Source: Lachnospiraceae bacterium
GTDB taxonomy: Bacteria; Bacillota_A; Clostridia; Lachnospirales; Lachnospiraceae
Reading direction: 5' to 3'
Assembly (NCBI GenBank): GCA_018365895.1
Contig: JAGZJD010000016.1
Location: 1-44,620, forward strand
Length of the DNA stretch: 44,620 nucleotides
Shown: positions 23,488-32,165 of the stretch, piece after piece
Numbering within the stretch: position 1 is the stretch's first letter
How the letters are laid out: each line of letters starts with the position of its first letter
Position numbers and translations under genes: made by a program
Notes under the pieces: generated by a model
The model's input: the letters and a program-made list of their open reading frames with translations, nothing else
The model's database searches: none
Told to the model about the DNA's origin: nothing

Positions 23488-25971
23488 ATGTTTTCAGAAG
23501 GATACAGAAAGAAAATCATCGACGAATTTCAAAGACGGATGACAGAAATTGGAATACTTGGAGAAGAGGTGTCTGAAAAGCTTTCCATGTATTCCGGAGA
23601 TGTGAAAGATGCCTTGTACTTGCTGTATGGGAGAATGCCTTTGAGCGACATGGCTGACTATCCGGTGGAAATATTTGCAGACTTTGCAGAATGGGGAGCA
23701 AAGCTTTGGAAAAATAACATTTTTGCCAGTAAGATCCCAGAAGAGTTTTTTGCATCTTATGTGTTGTTTCATCGGGTAAATGATGAAGAGATTGAGCCAT
23801 GCCGCAAGTTTTTCGGAAAAGAAATGCAGTATATGTTAGCGGCTTTGCAAGAAAAAATAGGAAAAGGTGATGATCTTGTCAGCCAGATTACAGAAGCGGT
23901 TTTGAAAATCAATTATTGGTGTGCCGGAGAGGTTTCTTATCATCAGGAAGATGACCGCACAGCATCCGCTATGAGTGTATTTCGGTGTGGAGAAGGACGA
24001 TGTGGAGAAGAATCTACTTTTGTAGTAAATGTTCTAAGAAGTGCGGGGATTCCGGCACGGCAAGTTTATGCGCCACATTGGTCTCACTGCGATGACAATC
24101 ATGCCTGGGTAGAAGTCTGGTGTGGAGATACATGGCATTATCTTGGGGCATGTGAACCGGAAGAAGTTTTGAATCAGGGATGGTTTGATGGAGCAGCTTC
24201 AAGAGCAATGATGATCCATACGCCGTATTTTGGAGGACGTGCAGAAGTAAAACAGCAGGGAGAACAATTGGCGGGAGAAGATGGATGTGCGATCCTGCTA
24301 AATGAACTTTCACGTTATGGGGAAACAGCACTTCTTCAAATAGAAGTTACAGACGAGGAAGGAAAAGCTGTAAAGGATGCAAAGATTTACTGTGAAGTGA
24401 TGAATTATGCATCATTTCTTGAAATAGCTAACGGGTTAACCAATGAGTATGGGCAATGCGAACTTCAGACGGGTTTTGGAACATTGCTGCTTAGTGTATG
24501 CTGTGGAGAATGTTATGGAGAACAGTTGGTTCAGATAAAAGAAAATATGAGATGCCAAATTCAGATTCGCAGGAATCCATGGAAGACAGGTACGTGGGAG
24601 ATGATGGACTGTTTTGCGCCGGGATGCAGGAATCTTAATAAAAAGGCAAAGTCAGCGGAAGAAAAACTTGCAGATGCAGCAAGACATTTGCAGAAAAAAC
24701 GCGATACCTTCTGGAAGGCAGAGAAAGAGCGATTGAAAAATCAGGAAGAGTTTTCGGAAGGGAATCAGGAAAAGCAGCAGGAGATCTGTGCATTGATAGA
24801 AGATATCTGTCATCTCCTTCCAGAAAAAGATTTGCGGGAAGTCTCTTTTTCTGTTTTAGAAAAACAGGCAGAATGGGCAGGAAAATATAAGGGAAGATAT
24901 CCAAAGCATATATTTGACAATTATCTGCTGCAGCCAAGAATTGGGCTTGAACGCTTGACTTGTTGGGAGGAAGAACTGAAAGCAATTGTGCCGGAGAAAG
25001 ATATGCGCGCATTCCAAACAGACCCGGAAAAGGTGGAGCAATATGTGGAGTCAAGAGTAAAGACAGTAGAATCCCAATGTTATAAGGGTCTTTTGAATAC
25101 ACCGCACGCTTGTCTAAAATCCGGATATGGAACTGTAGGAGCAAAGGAGATTTTGAAAACAGCGCTCCTTCGGTGTGCGGGAATTCCGGCAAGATTGTCT
25201 CCGATTGACGGACGAGTACAGGCTTATCGAAGCAAAGAGGAAAAAGAAATATTCTGCTGGTTGACAGGAGAAAAGACAGGAATACTTTTTCTGAATGGTC
25301 CAAAGAACTGGAAGTATCGTACAGATTATAGTGTAGCTTTGTTGAAAAATGGTCAGTTCCGGGCATGTCAGGAAATGGCGCTTGGAAGAGAAACAGAAGT
25401 TCCGGAAGGCATTTATCGGATTTGCACAGCTAACCGTCTGCCAAATGGAAACGTCTTTGCAAAAGTGCGTTATGAGCAGATTACGGTGGGAAACCGGACA
25501 GAGGTTATTCTGGAAAAAAAAGAAGCAGCATTATCGGAAATGCTCTCAGAAATACCGTTGCCGGAATTTTCTTTTCAAACAGAGGCTGGGGAAAGTTTTC
25601 AGGCAGCCAAACACGCAGGGATTTATATATGGGCAGAACCGGGTAAAGAACCAACAGAGCACATTTTTAATGAACTGATCGAACGTGCAGAAGAATTTGG
25701 CGAAACACCAGTTTATATTGTGGCGGAGGAGAAATATTTTCAGCAGCAGACATATGTGAAATTGCGGGAAACATTGAAGTCAGTATACTGTCTGACAGAG
25801 AAAAGAAATGGACAGTCAGAACAGCTTGCTCGCAGAATGTTTCGAGAGCCGGGAATGTATCCATTTATTCTTGTACTCCGACAGGATTTGACAGGAATTT
25901 ATGGAGAAGCAGGTTATAATGTAGGAACAGCAGATATGCTGCTTCGCATGATTCAGTCAGGAGCAGTATAG
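23488..25971 (+). CDS. Large transglutaminase-like protein with degenerate second copy and thioredoxin-like C-terminus
   Basis: 827 residues, no signal peptide, so cytosolic. A transglutaminase/protease-like core lies near residues 130-235 with C172 (GRCGEES), H205 (DNHAWVEVW) and E223 (GACEPEE) in the places of the catalytic triad. A carboxypeptidase-regulatory-like beta domain follows (about 270-370), then a helical part. Near residue 555 the run LLRCAGIPARLSPIDGR repeats VLRSAGIPARQVYAPHW of the first core, but without Cys or His, suggesting a dead second copy. The last 130 residues (AGIYIWAEPGKEPTEH, YPFILVLRQDLTGIYGEAGYNVGT) look like a thioredoxin-type fold with no CxxC. Peptidase or amidase action is possible; the substrate is unknown. 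An M17 peptidase follows. Confidence 0.8.
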   Translation: MFSEGYRKKIIDEFQRRMTEIGILGEEVSEKLSMYSGDVKDALYLLYGRMPLSDMADYPVEIFADFAEWGAKLWKNNIFASKIPEEFFASYVLFHRVNDEEIEPCRKFFGKEMQYMLAALQEKIGKGDDLVSQITEAVLKINYWCAGEVSYHQEDDRTASAMSVFRCGEGRCGEESTFVVNVLRSAGIPARQVYAPHWSHCDDNHAWVEVWCGDTWHYLGACEPEEVLNQGWFDGAASRAMMIHTPYFGGRAEVKQQGEQLAGEDGCAILLNELSRYGETALLQIEVTDEEGKAVKDAKIYCEVMNYASFLEIANGLTNEYGQCELQTGFGTLLLSVCCGECYGEQLVQIKENMRCQIQIRRNPWKTGTWEMMDCFAPGCRNLNKKAKSAEEKLADAARHLQKKRDTFWKAEKERLKNQEEFSEGNQEKQQEICALIEDICHLLPEKDLREVSFSVLEKQAEWAGKYKGRYPKHIFDNYLLQPRIGLERLTCWEEELKAIVPEKDMRAFQTDPEKVEQYVESRVKTVESQCYKGLLNTPHACLKSGYGTVGAKEILKTALLRCAGIPARLSPIDGRVQAYRSKEEKEIFCWLTGEKTGILFLNGPKNWKYRTDYSVALLKNGQFRACQEMALGRETEVPEGIYRICTANRLPNGNVFAKVRYEQITVGNRTEVILEKKEAALSEMLSEIPLPEFSFQTEAGESFQAAKHAGIYIWAEPGKEPTEHIFNELIERAEEFGETPVYIVAEEKYFQQQTYVKLRETLKSVYCLTEKRNGQSEQLARRMFREPGMYPFILVLRQDLTGIYGEAGYNVGTADMLLRMIQSGAV

Positions 25972-25995
25972 AGAAACGAACGGAGGAAATAGCAG

Positions 25996-27411
25996 ATGAT
26001 AGAATTTGTTTGGGGAAAGATTATCGGAACACAGGTAATCTTTGCCGGAGAAGAATATAACTGGCAGGAATCTAAATACGCAGAGGCACAAAAAGCTTTT
26101 CACGGAGAATATTTGGAGACATATTATTTTCCGCAGGAAGAGGGGATTCTTTTTGTGGGAACCGGAAAGGAAGATCTGACAAACGTAACGATACTGAAAG
26201 AGTTGATGGCAAAAGCATGCAAAACGCTGAAGCAGACACGAATATATCAGTTTTCTATTTTGATGGATCGGATTCTTGAGGAAAATGATGCTTCTGTGCT
26301 GACAGCATGTACGGAAGGAATCTGCCTTGGGCTTTATGAAGCGCCTACCTATAAATCACAGCAGGAAGAAAAAGAATTTCAGGTATCGGTAATTGGAATT
26401 CCGGGAAAAGATCTGGAACGGGCAAAACAATGTGTAGCGGAGGGAGCCGTTATTACTGAGGCAATTACATTTGCAAGAGAAATGGTAAATCGTCCTGGAA
26501 ATAAGCTGCGGCCGGCAGATTTTGCAGAAGAGATTCAGAAATTGGTAAAAGATACGAATGTGGAAATAGAAATCGTTACGGTAGATGAGATGCGCAAGCT
26601 GGAAATGGGAGCGCTTTTGGCAGTGGGAGAGTCAAGCGCGTATCCTCCGTATCTTGTAATCCTGCGCTATCGGGGAGAGCCATTGAAGAAAGAAATAACA
26701 GCTCTTGTTGGAAAAGGTGTTACATGTGATACAGGTGGTTATTGTCTGAAACCAGCTTCCGGCATGGCAGGAATTCGGGGCGATATGGCTGGTGCAGCAG
26801 CGGTTGCAGGGGCAGTCTATGCACTGGCAAAGCGTAAAGAGAAAGTGAATGTAACAGCGGTAATGCCGCTTTGTGAAAATAGAATTTCGTCTGGAAGTTT
26901 CCTTCCGGGAGATGTGATTACATCATACTCCGGTAAGACGATTGAAATCGGAAATACAGATGCGGAAGGACGTTTGATCCTGGCAGATGCGGTAACATAT
27001 GCCATCCATCATGAACATGCGACGAGAATCCTTGATATCGCAACATTGACAGGAGCAGTTGTGAATATGCTCGGGTTCAGTATTGCCGGAGTGCTGTGTG
27101 ATGATCATGGGCTTTGGCAGGAGTTTGAGGCGGCAAGTGAAAAATCCGGAGAAAAATACTGGTTGCTTCCATTTGGCAGAGAACATGAAAAAATGATTGA
27201 AAGTGATGTGGCAGATATTAAAAATATCGGTGGAAGCGTATGCGGAACGATTGCAGCGGGTTTATTCATCCGCGCGTTTGCAGAAGGACTTCCGTGGATT
27301 CATCTGGATATTGCGGGAACTGCATGGACAGAGACGCCGCTTTATGAATTCCAGAACAAATATGCCACAGGAACTGCGGCAGAAACTATTTATTATTGGC
27401 TGAAGCGATAG
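25996..27411 (+). CDS. M17 leucyl aminopeptidase family protein
   Basis: 471 residues. A cytosolic metallo-aminopeptidase. The signature NTDAEGRLILADA lies near residue 319, and the metal-binding Asp/Lys region GKGVTCDTGGYCLKP near 238-252 and IRGDMAGAAAV near 258 are in order. The first segment departs slightly from the classic DSGG and MKGDM forms, which suggests a divergent subfamily, but all main ligands (Asp, Asp, Glu) are kept. The N-terminal 150 residues are weakly conserved, as usual. It follows the transglutaminase-like gene by 24 bases and may act on its products; that is inference. Confidence 0.9.
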   Translation: MIEFVWGKIIGTQVIFAGEEYNWQESKYAEAQKAFHGEYLETYYFPQEEGILFVGTGKEDLTNVTILKELMAKACKTLKQTRIYQFSILMDRILEENDASVLTACTEGICLGLYEAPTYKSQQEEKEFQVSVIGIPGKDLERAKQCVAEGAVITEAITFAREMVNRPGNKLRPADFAEEIQKLVKDTNVEIEIVTVDEMRKLEMGALLAVGESSAYPPYLVILRYRGEPLKKEITALVGKGVTCDTGGYCLKPASGMAGIRGDMAGAAAVAGAVYALAKRKEKVNVTAVMPLCENRISSGSFLPGDVITSYSGKTIEIGNTDAEGRLILADAVTYAIHHEHATRILDIATLTGAVVNMLGFSIAGVLCDDHGLWQEFEAASEKSGEKYWLLPFGREHEKMIESDVADIKNIGGSVCGTIAAGLFIRAFAEGLPWIHLDIAGTAWTETPLYEFQNKYATGTAAETIYYWLKR

Positions 27412-27459
27412 AGAGAATGTCAGAACGTTCCGAAAGAAAAGAGAGAAGAGGAATTGTAA

Positions 27460-27502
27460 TAAAAATGCCCCGGCAGTCTGTGAAACTGTCCGGGGCAGAT
27501 AT
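27460..27502. terminator. Terminator of pyrBI (and of the aminopeptidase gene)
   Basis: TGCCCCGG-CAGT (27466-27477) pairs with ACTG-t-CCGGGGCA (27485-27497). The minus-strand product ends in CATTTTTAT, a good tail for pyrI; the plus-strand tail is AGATATTTTG. Confidence 0.82.
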
Positions 27503-27535
27503 TTTGTATATCATACGATCTTAATTAATTTTGTT

Positions 27536-27991
27536 CTATTTTTTTCTCAGATGTCCTACATATTTTTCTTCACAGTATTTACATCTGTAAATTTCTTTTT
27601 CTTCATCGGTAAGAATGAAAATATGATCCAATTCTTGTTCGATGGATGTGATACAGCGAGGATTTTTACAGCGGATAACGTTTTTGATTTCTTTTGGCAG
27701 ATGGAGCCGTTTTTTCTCGATAATCCGATCATTCTGGATGATATTAATTGTGATATTGTGATCAATGAAGCCAAGAACGTCTAAATCGATATAGTCGATT
27801 GGGCATTCGATTTTAATAATATCTTTTTTACCCATTTTATTGCTCTTTGCATTTTTGATGATTGCAACAGTGCAGTCGAGTTTATCAAGGTTCAGATATT
27901 TATAAATATCCATGCATTTTCCAGCCTGGATATGGTCAAGTACGACACCTTCTGAGATGCCGCTGACATTTAATGTACTGTTTGTAGCCAT
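27536..27991 (-). CDS. pyrI: Aspartate carbamoyltransferase regulatory subunit
   Basis: 151 residues. It binds nucleotides and links catalytic trimers of ATCase. The N-terminal allosteric domain contains GIVLDHI-like VVLDHIQAGKCMDIYKYL; the C-terminal zinc domain has four cysteines in CKNPRC and CKYCEE, positions near 109, 114, 137 and 140. It follows pyrB by 12 bases. In Bacillus PyrI is absent, so this clostridial-type allosteric ATCase fits an anaerobic Firmicute. Feedback by CTP is known for the family. Confidence 0.96.
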   Translation of the reverse strand: MATNSTLNVSGISEGVVLDHIQAGKCMDIYKYLNLDKLDCTVAIIKNAKSNKMGKKDIIKIECPIDYIDLDVLGFIDHNITINIIQNDRIIEKKRLHLPKEIKNVIRCKNPRCITSIEQELDHIFILTDEEKEIYRCKYCEEKYVGHLRKK

Positions 27992-28003
27992 GAATCAGCC
28001 CTC

Positions 28004-28924
28004 CTAGGAAACTTTAATATTGAGTAACGTAAGAATCAGTGCCATTCGCACATAAACACCGTATTGTACCTGACGGAAATATGCGGCTCTTGGATCATCA
28101 TCTACTTCTGTGGAAATTTCGTTGACACGCGGAAGTGGATGAAGAACGAACATATCTTCTTTTGCGAGTTCCATTTTCTTTTTATCCAGAATATAAAAAT
28201 CTTTCATGCGTACATAGTCTTCTTCATTGAAGAAACGTTCTTTCTGTACGCGAGTCATATATAAAATATCAAGAGAAGGCATAGCATCTTCCAGACGTAC
28301 GACTTCCTCATACGGGATATGATTCTTGTCGAGAACGTCTTCGCGGATATAGCTTGGAAGTCTTAATTCTTCAGGAGAAATCAATACGAAACTGATGCCT
28401 TCGTAGCGAACAAGGGCATGGATAAGAGAATGTACGGTACGCCCGAATTTTAAATCACCGCAAAGTCCGATTTTGAGGTTGTTCAGCCGTCCTTTTGTAG
28501 AACGGATTGTTAACAGGTCTGTAAGTGTCTGAGTCGGGTGCTGATGTCCTCCATCTCCTGCATTGATTACCGGAATAGAAGAGTGACGGCATGCAACCAT
28601 TGGAGCACCTTCTTTTGGATGACGCATGGCAGCGATATCGGCATAACAGGATACAGTGCGGATCGTATCGGAAACGCTTTCTCCTTTTGCTGCAGAACTG
28701 GAGTCGGCAGAAGAAAAGCCGAGTACGCTTCCGCCAAGCCGTAACATGGCAGCTTCGTGGCTTAATCTTGTACGAGTACTTGGTTCATAGAATAATGTTG
28801 CCATAATCTTTCCGTCACATGCATGAGCATATTTTGCAGGATGCTGTTCAATATCATTTGCGAGGTCCAGAAGTTGATCCAGTTCCTCTACTGAGAAGTC
28901 CAAAGGACTCATTAAATGTCTCAT
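28004..28924 (-). CDS. pyrB: Aspartate carbamoyltransferase catalytic subunit
   Basis: 306 residues. It makes carbamoyl-aspartate, the committed step of pyrimidine synthesis. The carbamoyl-phosphate motif [11 protein letters not shown] lies near residues 47-57, HPTQTLTDL near 132-140 and HPLPRVNEI near 262-270. GAGGAGG is placed 8 bases before the ATG. No PyrR attenuator or leader peptide was recognised in the 235 bases upstream; a TATACT box at 28968-28973 (minus) may be the -10. Confidence 0.97.
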   Translation of the reverse strand: MRHLMSPLDFSVEELDQLLDLANDIEQHPAKYAHACDGKIMATLFYEPSTRTRLSHEAAMLRLGGSVLGFSSADSSSAAKGESVSDTIRTVSCYADIAAMRHPKEGAPMVACRHSSIPVINAGDGGHQHPTQTLTDLLTIRSTKGRLNNLKIGLCGDLKFGRTVHSLIHALVRYEGISFVLISPEELRLPSYIREDVLDKNHIPYEEVVRLEDAMPSLDILYMTRVQKERFFNEEDYVRMKDFYILDKKKMELAKEDMFVLHPLPRVNEISTEVDDDPRAAYFRQVQYGVYVRMALILTLLNIKVS

Positions 28925-29159
28925 AGAAACCTCCTCTTAATTTGTAAATTGTGATGATCTATACGATAGTATAATTGAAACGATGAGATATTTCTGAATA
29001 GTTCTGAATTAATAGAATGTCAGAGAAATCTCTATCTATCTTATAATAAAAGTGCTAAGATTTCAACAGAAAAATCAGTAAGAAGATAATTTTTGTTATG
29101 GCGAATGCAGCGTTTGGCTGTTACAATAAAAAGATAGAATAACATCGGGGGGTAAGAGC

Positions 29160-30305
29160 ATGATATCACTGGAAGAGATTAGAAAGAATCTGGATGAAAT
29201 TGACAGCGAGATTGTAGCGCTGTATGAGAAGCGAATGCAGCTCTGCAAAGAAGTTGCAGAATATAAAATTGCAACAGGGAAGAAAGTATTTGATAAGGAG
29301 CGGGAGAATCAGAAGCTGGCGGCTGTTTCTGAACTGGCTTCCAATGCATTTAACCGAAAAGGAATTAAAGAGTTATTTGAACAGTTGATGGCAATGAGCA
29401 GAAAACTTCAGTATCAGGAGATTGCAAGGAAGGGAACTTCCGGTCGTCTGCCGTTTATTCGTGTAGAAGAACTTGATACGAAAGGCGCCAGAATTGTATT
29501 TCCGGGAACAGAAGGGGCATATACACAAGCAGCAATGCAGAAATATTTTGGTGAAGATATCAATAGTTTCCATGTGAGGACGTTCCGGGAAGCAATGGAA
29601 GCGATGGAGGAAGGAACAGCAGATTTTGCAGTGCTTCCGATTGAGAATTCTTCTGCTGGCGGAGTAAATGAAGTAAATGATCTTCTTGTGGCATATGAGA
29701 ATTATATTGTGGGAGAAGTTGTGCTTCCGATTGAACATACGTTATCTGGCATAAAAGGAACTGATCTGGAGACGATTGAAGCAGTGTATTCCCATCCGCA
29801 AGGGTTGATGCAGTGTGAGCATTTCCTGGATGAACACAGAAACTGGCAGCAGATTAGTGTGGCGAATACGGCGATTGCGGCAGAGCGTGTTCTGAATGAA
29901 CAGGATATTCATAAGGCTGCTATCTGCAGCGCCTATGCAGCTAAGGTGCATGGACTGGAAATACTGAAAGAGCATGTAAATGATGAAGATAATAATTCCA
30001 CCCGTTTTATTGTGATTACAAATCAGAAAATTTTCCTGCCGGATGCGGATAAGATCAGCATCTGCTTTGAAGTACCGCATGAGAGTGGTTCGCTGTATCA
30101 TATTTTGTCGCATTTCATTTACAATGATCTGAATATGACAAAAATTGAATCCAGACCGGTGGAGGGAAAGACGTGGGAATATCGGTTCTTCATTGATTTT
30201 GAAGGAAATCTGGCAGACAGTGCGGTGAAAAATGCAATTAGAGGACTTCGGGAGGAGACAAGAACTTTGAAAATTCTTGGAAATTATGCAGAAGCAGTCA
30301 GATGA
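29160..30305 (+). CDS. pheA: Bifunctional chorismate mutase / prephenate dehydratase
   Basis: 381 residues. Residues 1-85 are an AroQ-type chorismate mutase (LEEIRKNLDEIDSEIVALYEKRMQLCKEVAEYK); about 105-285 are prephenate dehydratase (PGTEGAYTQAAMQKYF, PIENSSAGGVNEV, NSTRFIVI); about 295-375 form an ACT domain with the Phe-binding ESRP motif in KIESRPVEGKTWEY. It makes phenylpyruvate from chorismate and is expected to be inhibited by phenylalanine. GGGGGG at 29149-29154 is the ribosome site. A TACAAT box (29122-29127) could be the -10. No leader peptide rich in Phe codons or T-box was seen. Confidence 0.96.
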   Translation: MISLEEIRKNLDEIDSEIVALYEKRMQLCKEVAEYKIATGKKVFDKERENQKLAAVSELASNAFNRKGIKELFEQLMAMSRKLQYQEIARKGTSGRLPFIRVEELDTKGARIVFPGTEGAYTQAAMQKYFGEDINSFHVRTFREAMEAMEEGTADFAVLPIENSSAGGVNEVNDLLVAYENYIVGEVVLPIEHTLSGIKGTDLETIEAVYSHPQGLMQCEHFLDEHRNWQQISVANTAIAAERVLNEQDIHKAAICSAYAAKVHGLEILKEHVNDEDNNSTRFIVITNQKIFLPDADKISICFEVPHESGSLYHILSHFIYNDLNMTKIESRPVEGKTWEYRFFIDFEGNLADSAVKNAIRGLREETRTLKILGNYAEAVR

Positions 30306-30324
30306 GAAAAAGGATGTGAAAAAG

Positions 30325-31611
30325 ATGAGAAGTGATGAACTATTATTATACCGGAATATGCCGCAGGAACAAATTATGCGTAAAATCGAATATCTAGCAG
30401 AGCATTGCGAAAAAACAGCAGATGCGGAAGAAGAAAAAAGATGTTTTTTTGAGACCCTGAATCAACTTCTTGTTTTGGCAGATCAGTATGGGCTGAAAGG
30501 GAATCTTTGGCAGGCGTATTTGACTATCCTGCTCACCAGCCATGAGAATCCGTACAGTATGGCATGTGAGATTTCAGGAGTCGCAGAAGGTACGCTTGGC
30601 GAAGTGGCTGCCCATGATTTTGAAATTTTCCGGGAATTGTTTGCTCTTGATCTGAGTTGTCTGTGCAAAGATTCGGAAGGAGTCGTCTTGAATATGATTC
30701 AGCAATATCATGTGGGAAATCGTCACGGTACAGCATTTAACAGAAGAATTCGTGATCGGATTGAGCATTTGACAAAAGAACTTGCAGATGCGAAGAATCT
30801 GCAAGAATTTCAAGATGCGGTTACTGAGTTTTATAAGGAATATGGTGTGGGAAAATTTGGTCTTCATAAGGCGTTTCGTATAGAACGTGCAGAGGATCGG
30901 ATTCAGATTATTCCAATCACAAAGACTGCCCATGTGGAGTTAGATGATTTGATCGGGTATGAAACCGCTAAGAAGAAATTGATTCAGAATACAGAAGCAT
31001 TTGTAGAGGGGAAAAGTGCCAATAACTGTCTGCTGTTCGGTGCTGCCGGTACAGGAAAGTCTTCTGCAATTAAGGCGATTTTAAACCGCTATTATGATCA
31101 GGGGCTTCGGATGATCGAAGTATACAAACATCAGTTTCGGGATCTGCATGAGGTCATCCAACAGATTAAAAATAGAAATTATCGATTTATTATTTATATG
31201 GATGATCTGTCATTTGAGGAATTTGAGATTGAATATAAATATTTAAAAGCGGTGATAGAGGGCGGACTGGAAAAGAAGCCGGAAAATGTCCTGATTTATG
31301 CCACATCTAACCGGAGGCATTTGATCCGGGAATCGTTCCGCGACAGGGAGGAATATGACAGTGATATTCATGCAAATGATACGGTGCAGGAAAAATTATC
31401 CCTTGTGGCTCGGTTTGGTGAGACGATTTTCTTTGATTCTCCGGCAAAGAAGGAATTTCAGCAGATTGTATGTGAACTTGCCAAAAGAAATGGAATAGAA
31501 CTTCCACAGGAGCAACTGCTTTTAGAAGCGAATCGCTGGGAACTGACACACGGCGGGCTGTCCGGCCGCACCGCGCAGCAGTTCATAGATCATTTAAAAG
31601 GAAGCAGATAA
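30325..31611 (+). CDS. DUF815-type AAA ATPase
   Basis: 428 residues from ATG 30325. The central region has Walker A FGAAGTGKSSA near residue 238 and Walker B FIIYMDDLSFEEFE near 290, then sensor-like IYATSNRRHL near 325, all typical of the DUF815 family of AAA-type ATPases. The function of the family is unknown to me. AGGATG (30311-30316) gives a start at 30325; a longer frame beginning with TTG at 30277 would overlap pheA by 29 bases and has no ribosome site in range. It probably shares pheA's transcript, 19 bases downstream. Confidence 0.85.
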   Translation: MRSDELLLYRNMPQEQIMRKIEYLAEHCEKTADAEEEKRCFFETLNQLLVLADQYGLKGNLWQAYLTILLTSHENPYSMACEISGVAEGTLGEVAAHDFEIFRELFALDLSCLCKDSEGVVLNMIQQYHVGNRHGTAFNRRIRDRIEHLTKELADAKNLQEFQDAVTEFYKEYGVGKFGLHKAFRIERAEDRIQIIPITKTAHVELDDLIGYETAKKKLIQNTEAFVEGKSANNCLLFGAAGTGKSSAIKAILNRYYDQGLRMIEVYKHQFRDLHEVIQQIKNRNYRFIIYMDDLSFEEFEIEYKYLKAVIEGGLEKKPENVLIYATSNRRHLIRESFRDREEYDSDIHANDTVQEKLSLVARFGETIFFDSPAKKEFQQIVCELAKRNGIELPQEQLLLEANRWELTHGGLSGRTAQQFIDHLKGSR

Positions 31612-31639
31612 AAGAGTTTACGCTCTCCTTAGCTCTTTT
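31610..31639. terminator. Compact hairpin at the convergent gene junction
   Basis: AAAAGAG (31610-31616) and CTCTTTT (31633-31639) form an AT-rich stem that overlaps the stop codons of the convergent ATPase and acetyltransferase genes, only six bases apart. It may act as a terminator in both directions, with the stem itself giving the T tail. Confidence 0.5.
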
Positions 31640-32145
31640 GCAAGAAATAGCACAAGGTCATCGTCATTGCAGCAGTCAGCATACGGCGGCAATGGTTTTT
31701 GGTTCCACCAGATTCCGCTGCCGTCGGGAATGTATCCTCGTTTTACATACATGCGCTGAGCACTTCCATAGCCGGAATAGAGACCGACACCAAGACAGAT
31801 GTGATCGCTGAAAGAAGCGGCGAAGTTTTCGGCTGCATCGAGAATATGATTTCCAATTCCATGACGGCGGAATTTCTCCCAGACATTAAAATCCACAACT
31901 TCCGGATAACATTCTTTGTAAGGACCGTCACAGGCAAGTGGAAGCAAAGTCGCATAACCGGCTGTCTGTCCCTTGTATTGTGCGACAAAGATATAACGTT
32001 TTCCTTCAGCCTGTTCTTTGAGGTAGCGTTCGTGGATTTCCGGTTTGGGAGTCCAACCCATCTCAAGAAAGGCTTCTGTGAAAGAAGGAATATCTTCTTT
32101 TATCATGGAGCGTATTTGCAATTCTGTATTTTCCCAGTAAATCAT
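31618..32145 (-). CDS. GNAT family N-acetyltransferase
   Basis: 175 residues. The acetyl-CoA fold is seen in RSMIKEDIPSFTEAF at the start, VAQYKGQTAGYATLLP near residue 54, and RRHGIGNHILDAAE near 92-105, which is the acetyl-CoA pyrophosphate loop (R/QxxGxG/A). LGVGLYSGYGSAQRMYVKRGYIPDG follows in the usual C-terminal place. The acceptor substrate is unknown. It lies 20 bases downstream of the NFACT gene on the same strand and is probably cotranscribed. Confidence 0.88.
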   Translation of the reverse strand: MIYWENTELQIRSMIKEDIPSFTEAFLEMGWTPKPEIHERYLKEQAEGKRYIFVAQYKGQTAGYATLLPLACDGPYKECYPEVVDFNVWEKFRRHGIGNHILDAAENFAASFSDHICLGVGLYSGYGSAQRMYVKRGYIPDGSGIWWNQKPLPPYADCCNDDDLVLFLAKELRRA

Positions 32146-32165
32146 TCGTATCCTCCTTTATAGGG

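Noticed and set aside
28925..29159. pyr or phe attenuator (PyrR site, T-box, Phe leader peptide)
   Set aside because: No T-box core, PyrR-binding loop or Phe-rich leader frame was visible in either direction.
30277..30324. Longer TTG start for the DUF815 ATPase
   Set aside because: No ribosome site at suitable distance and it overlaps pheA; ATG 30325 has AGGATG upstream.
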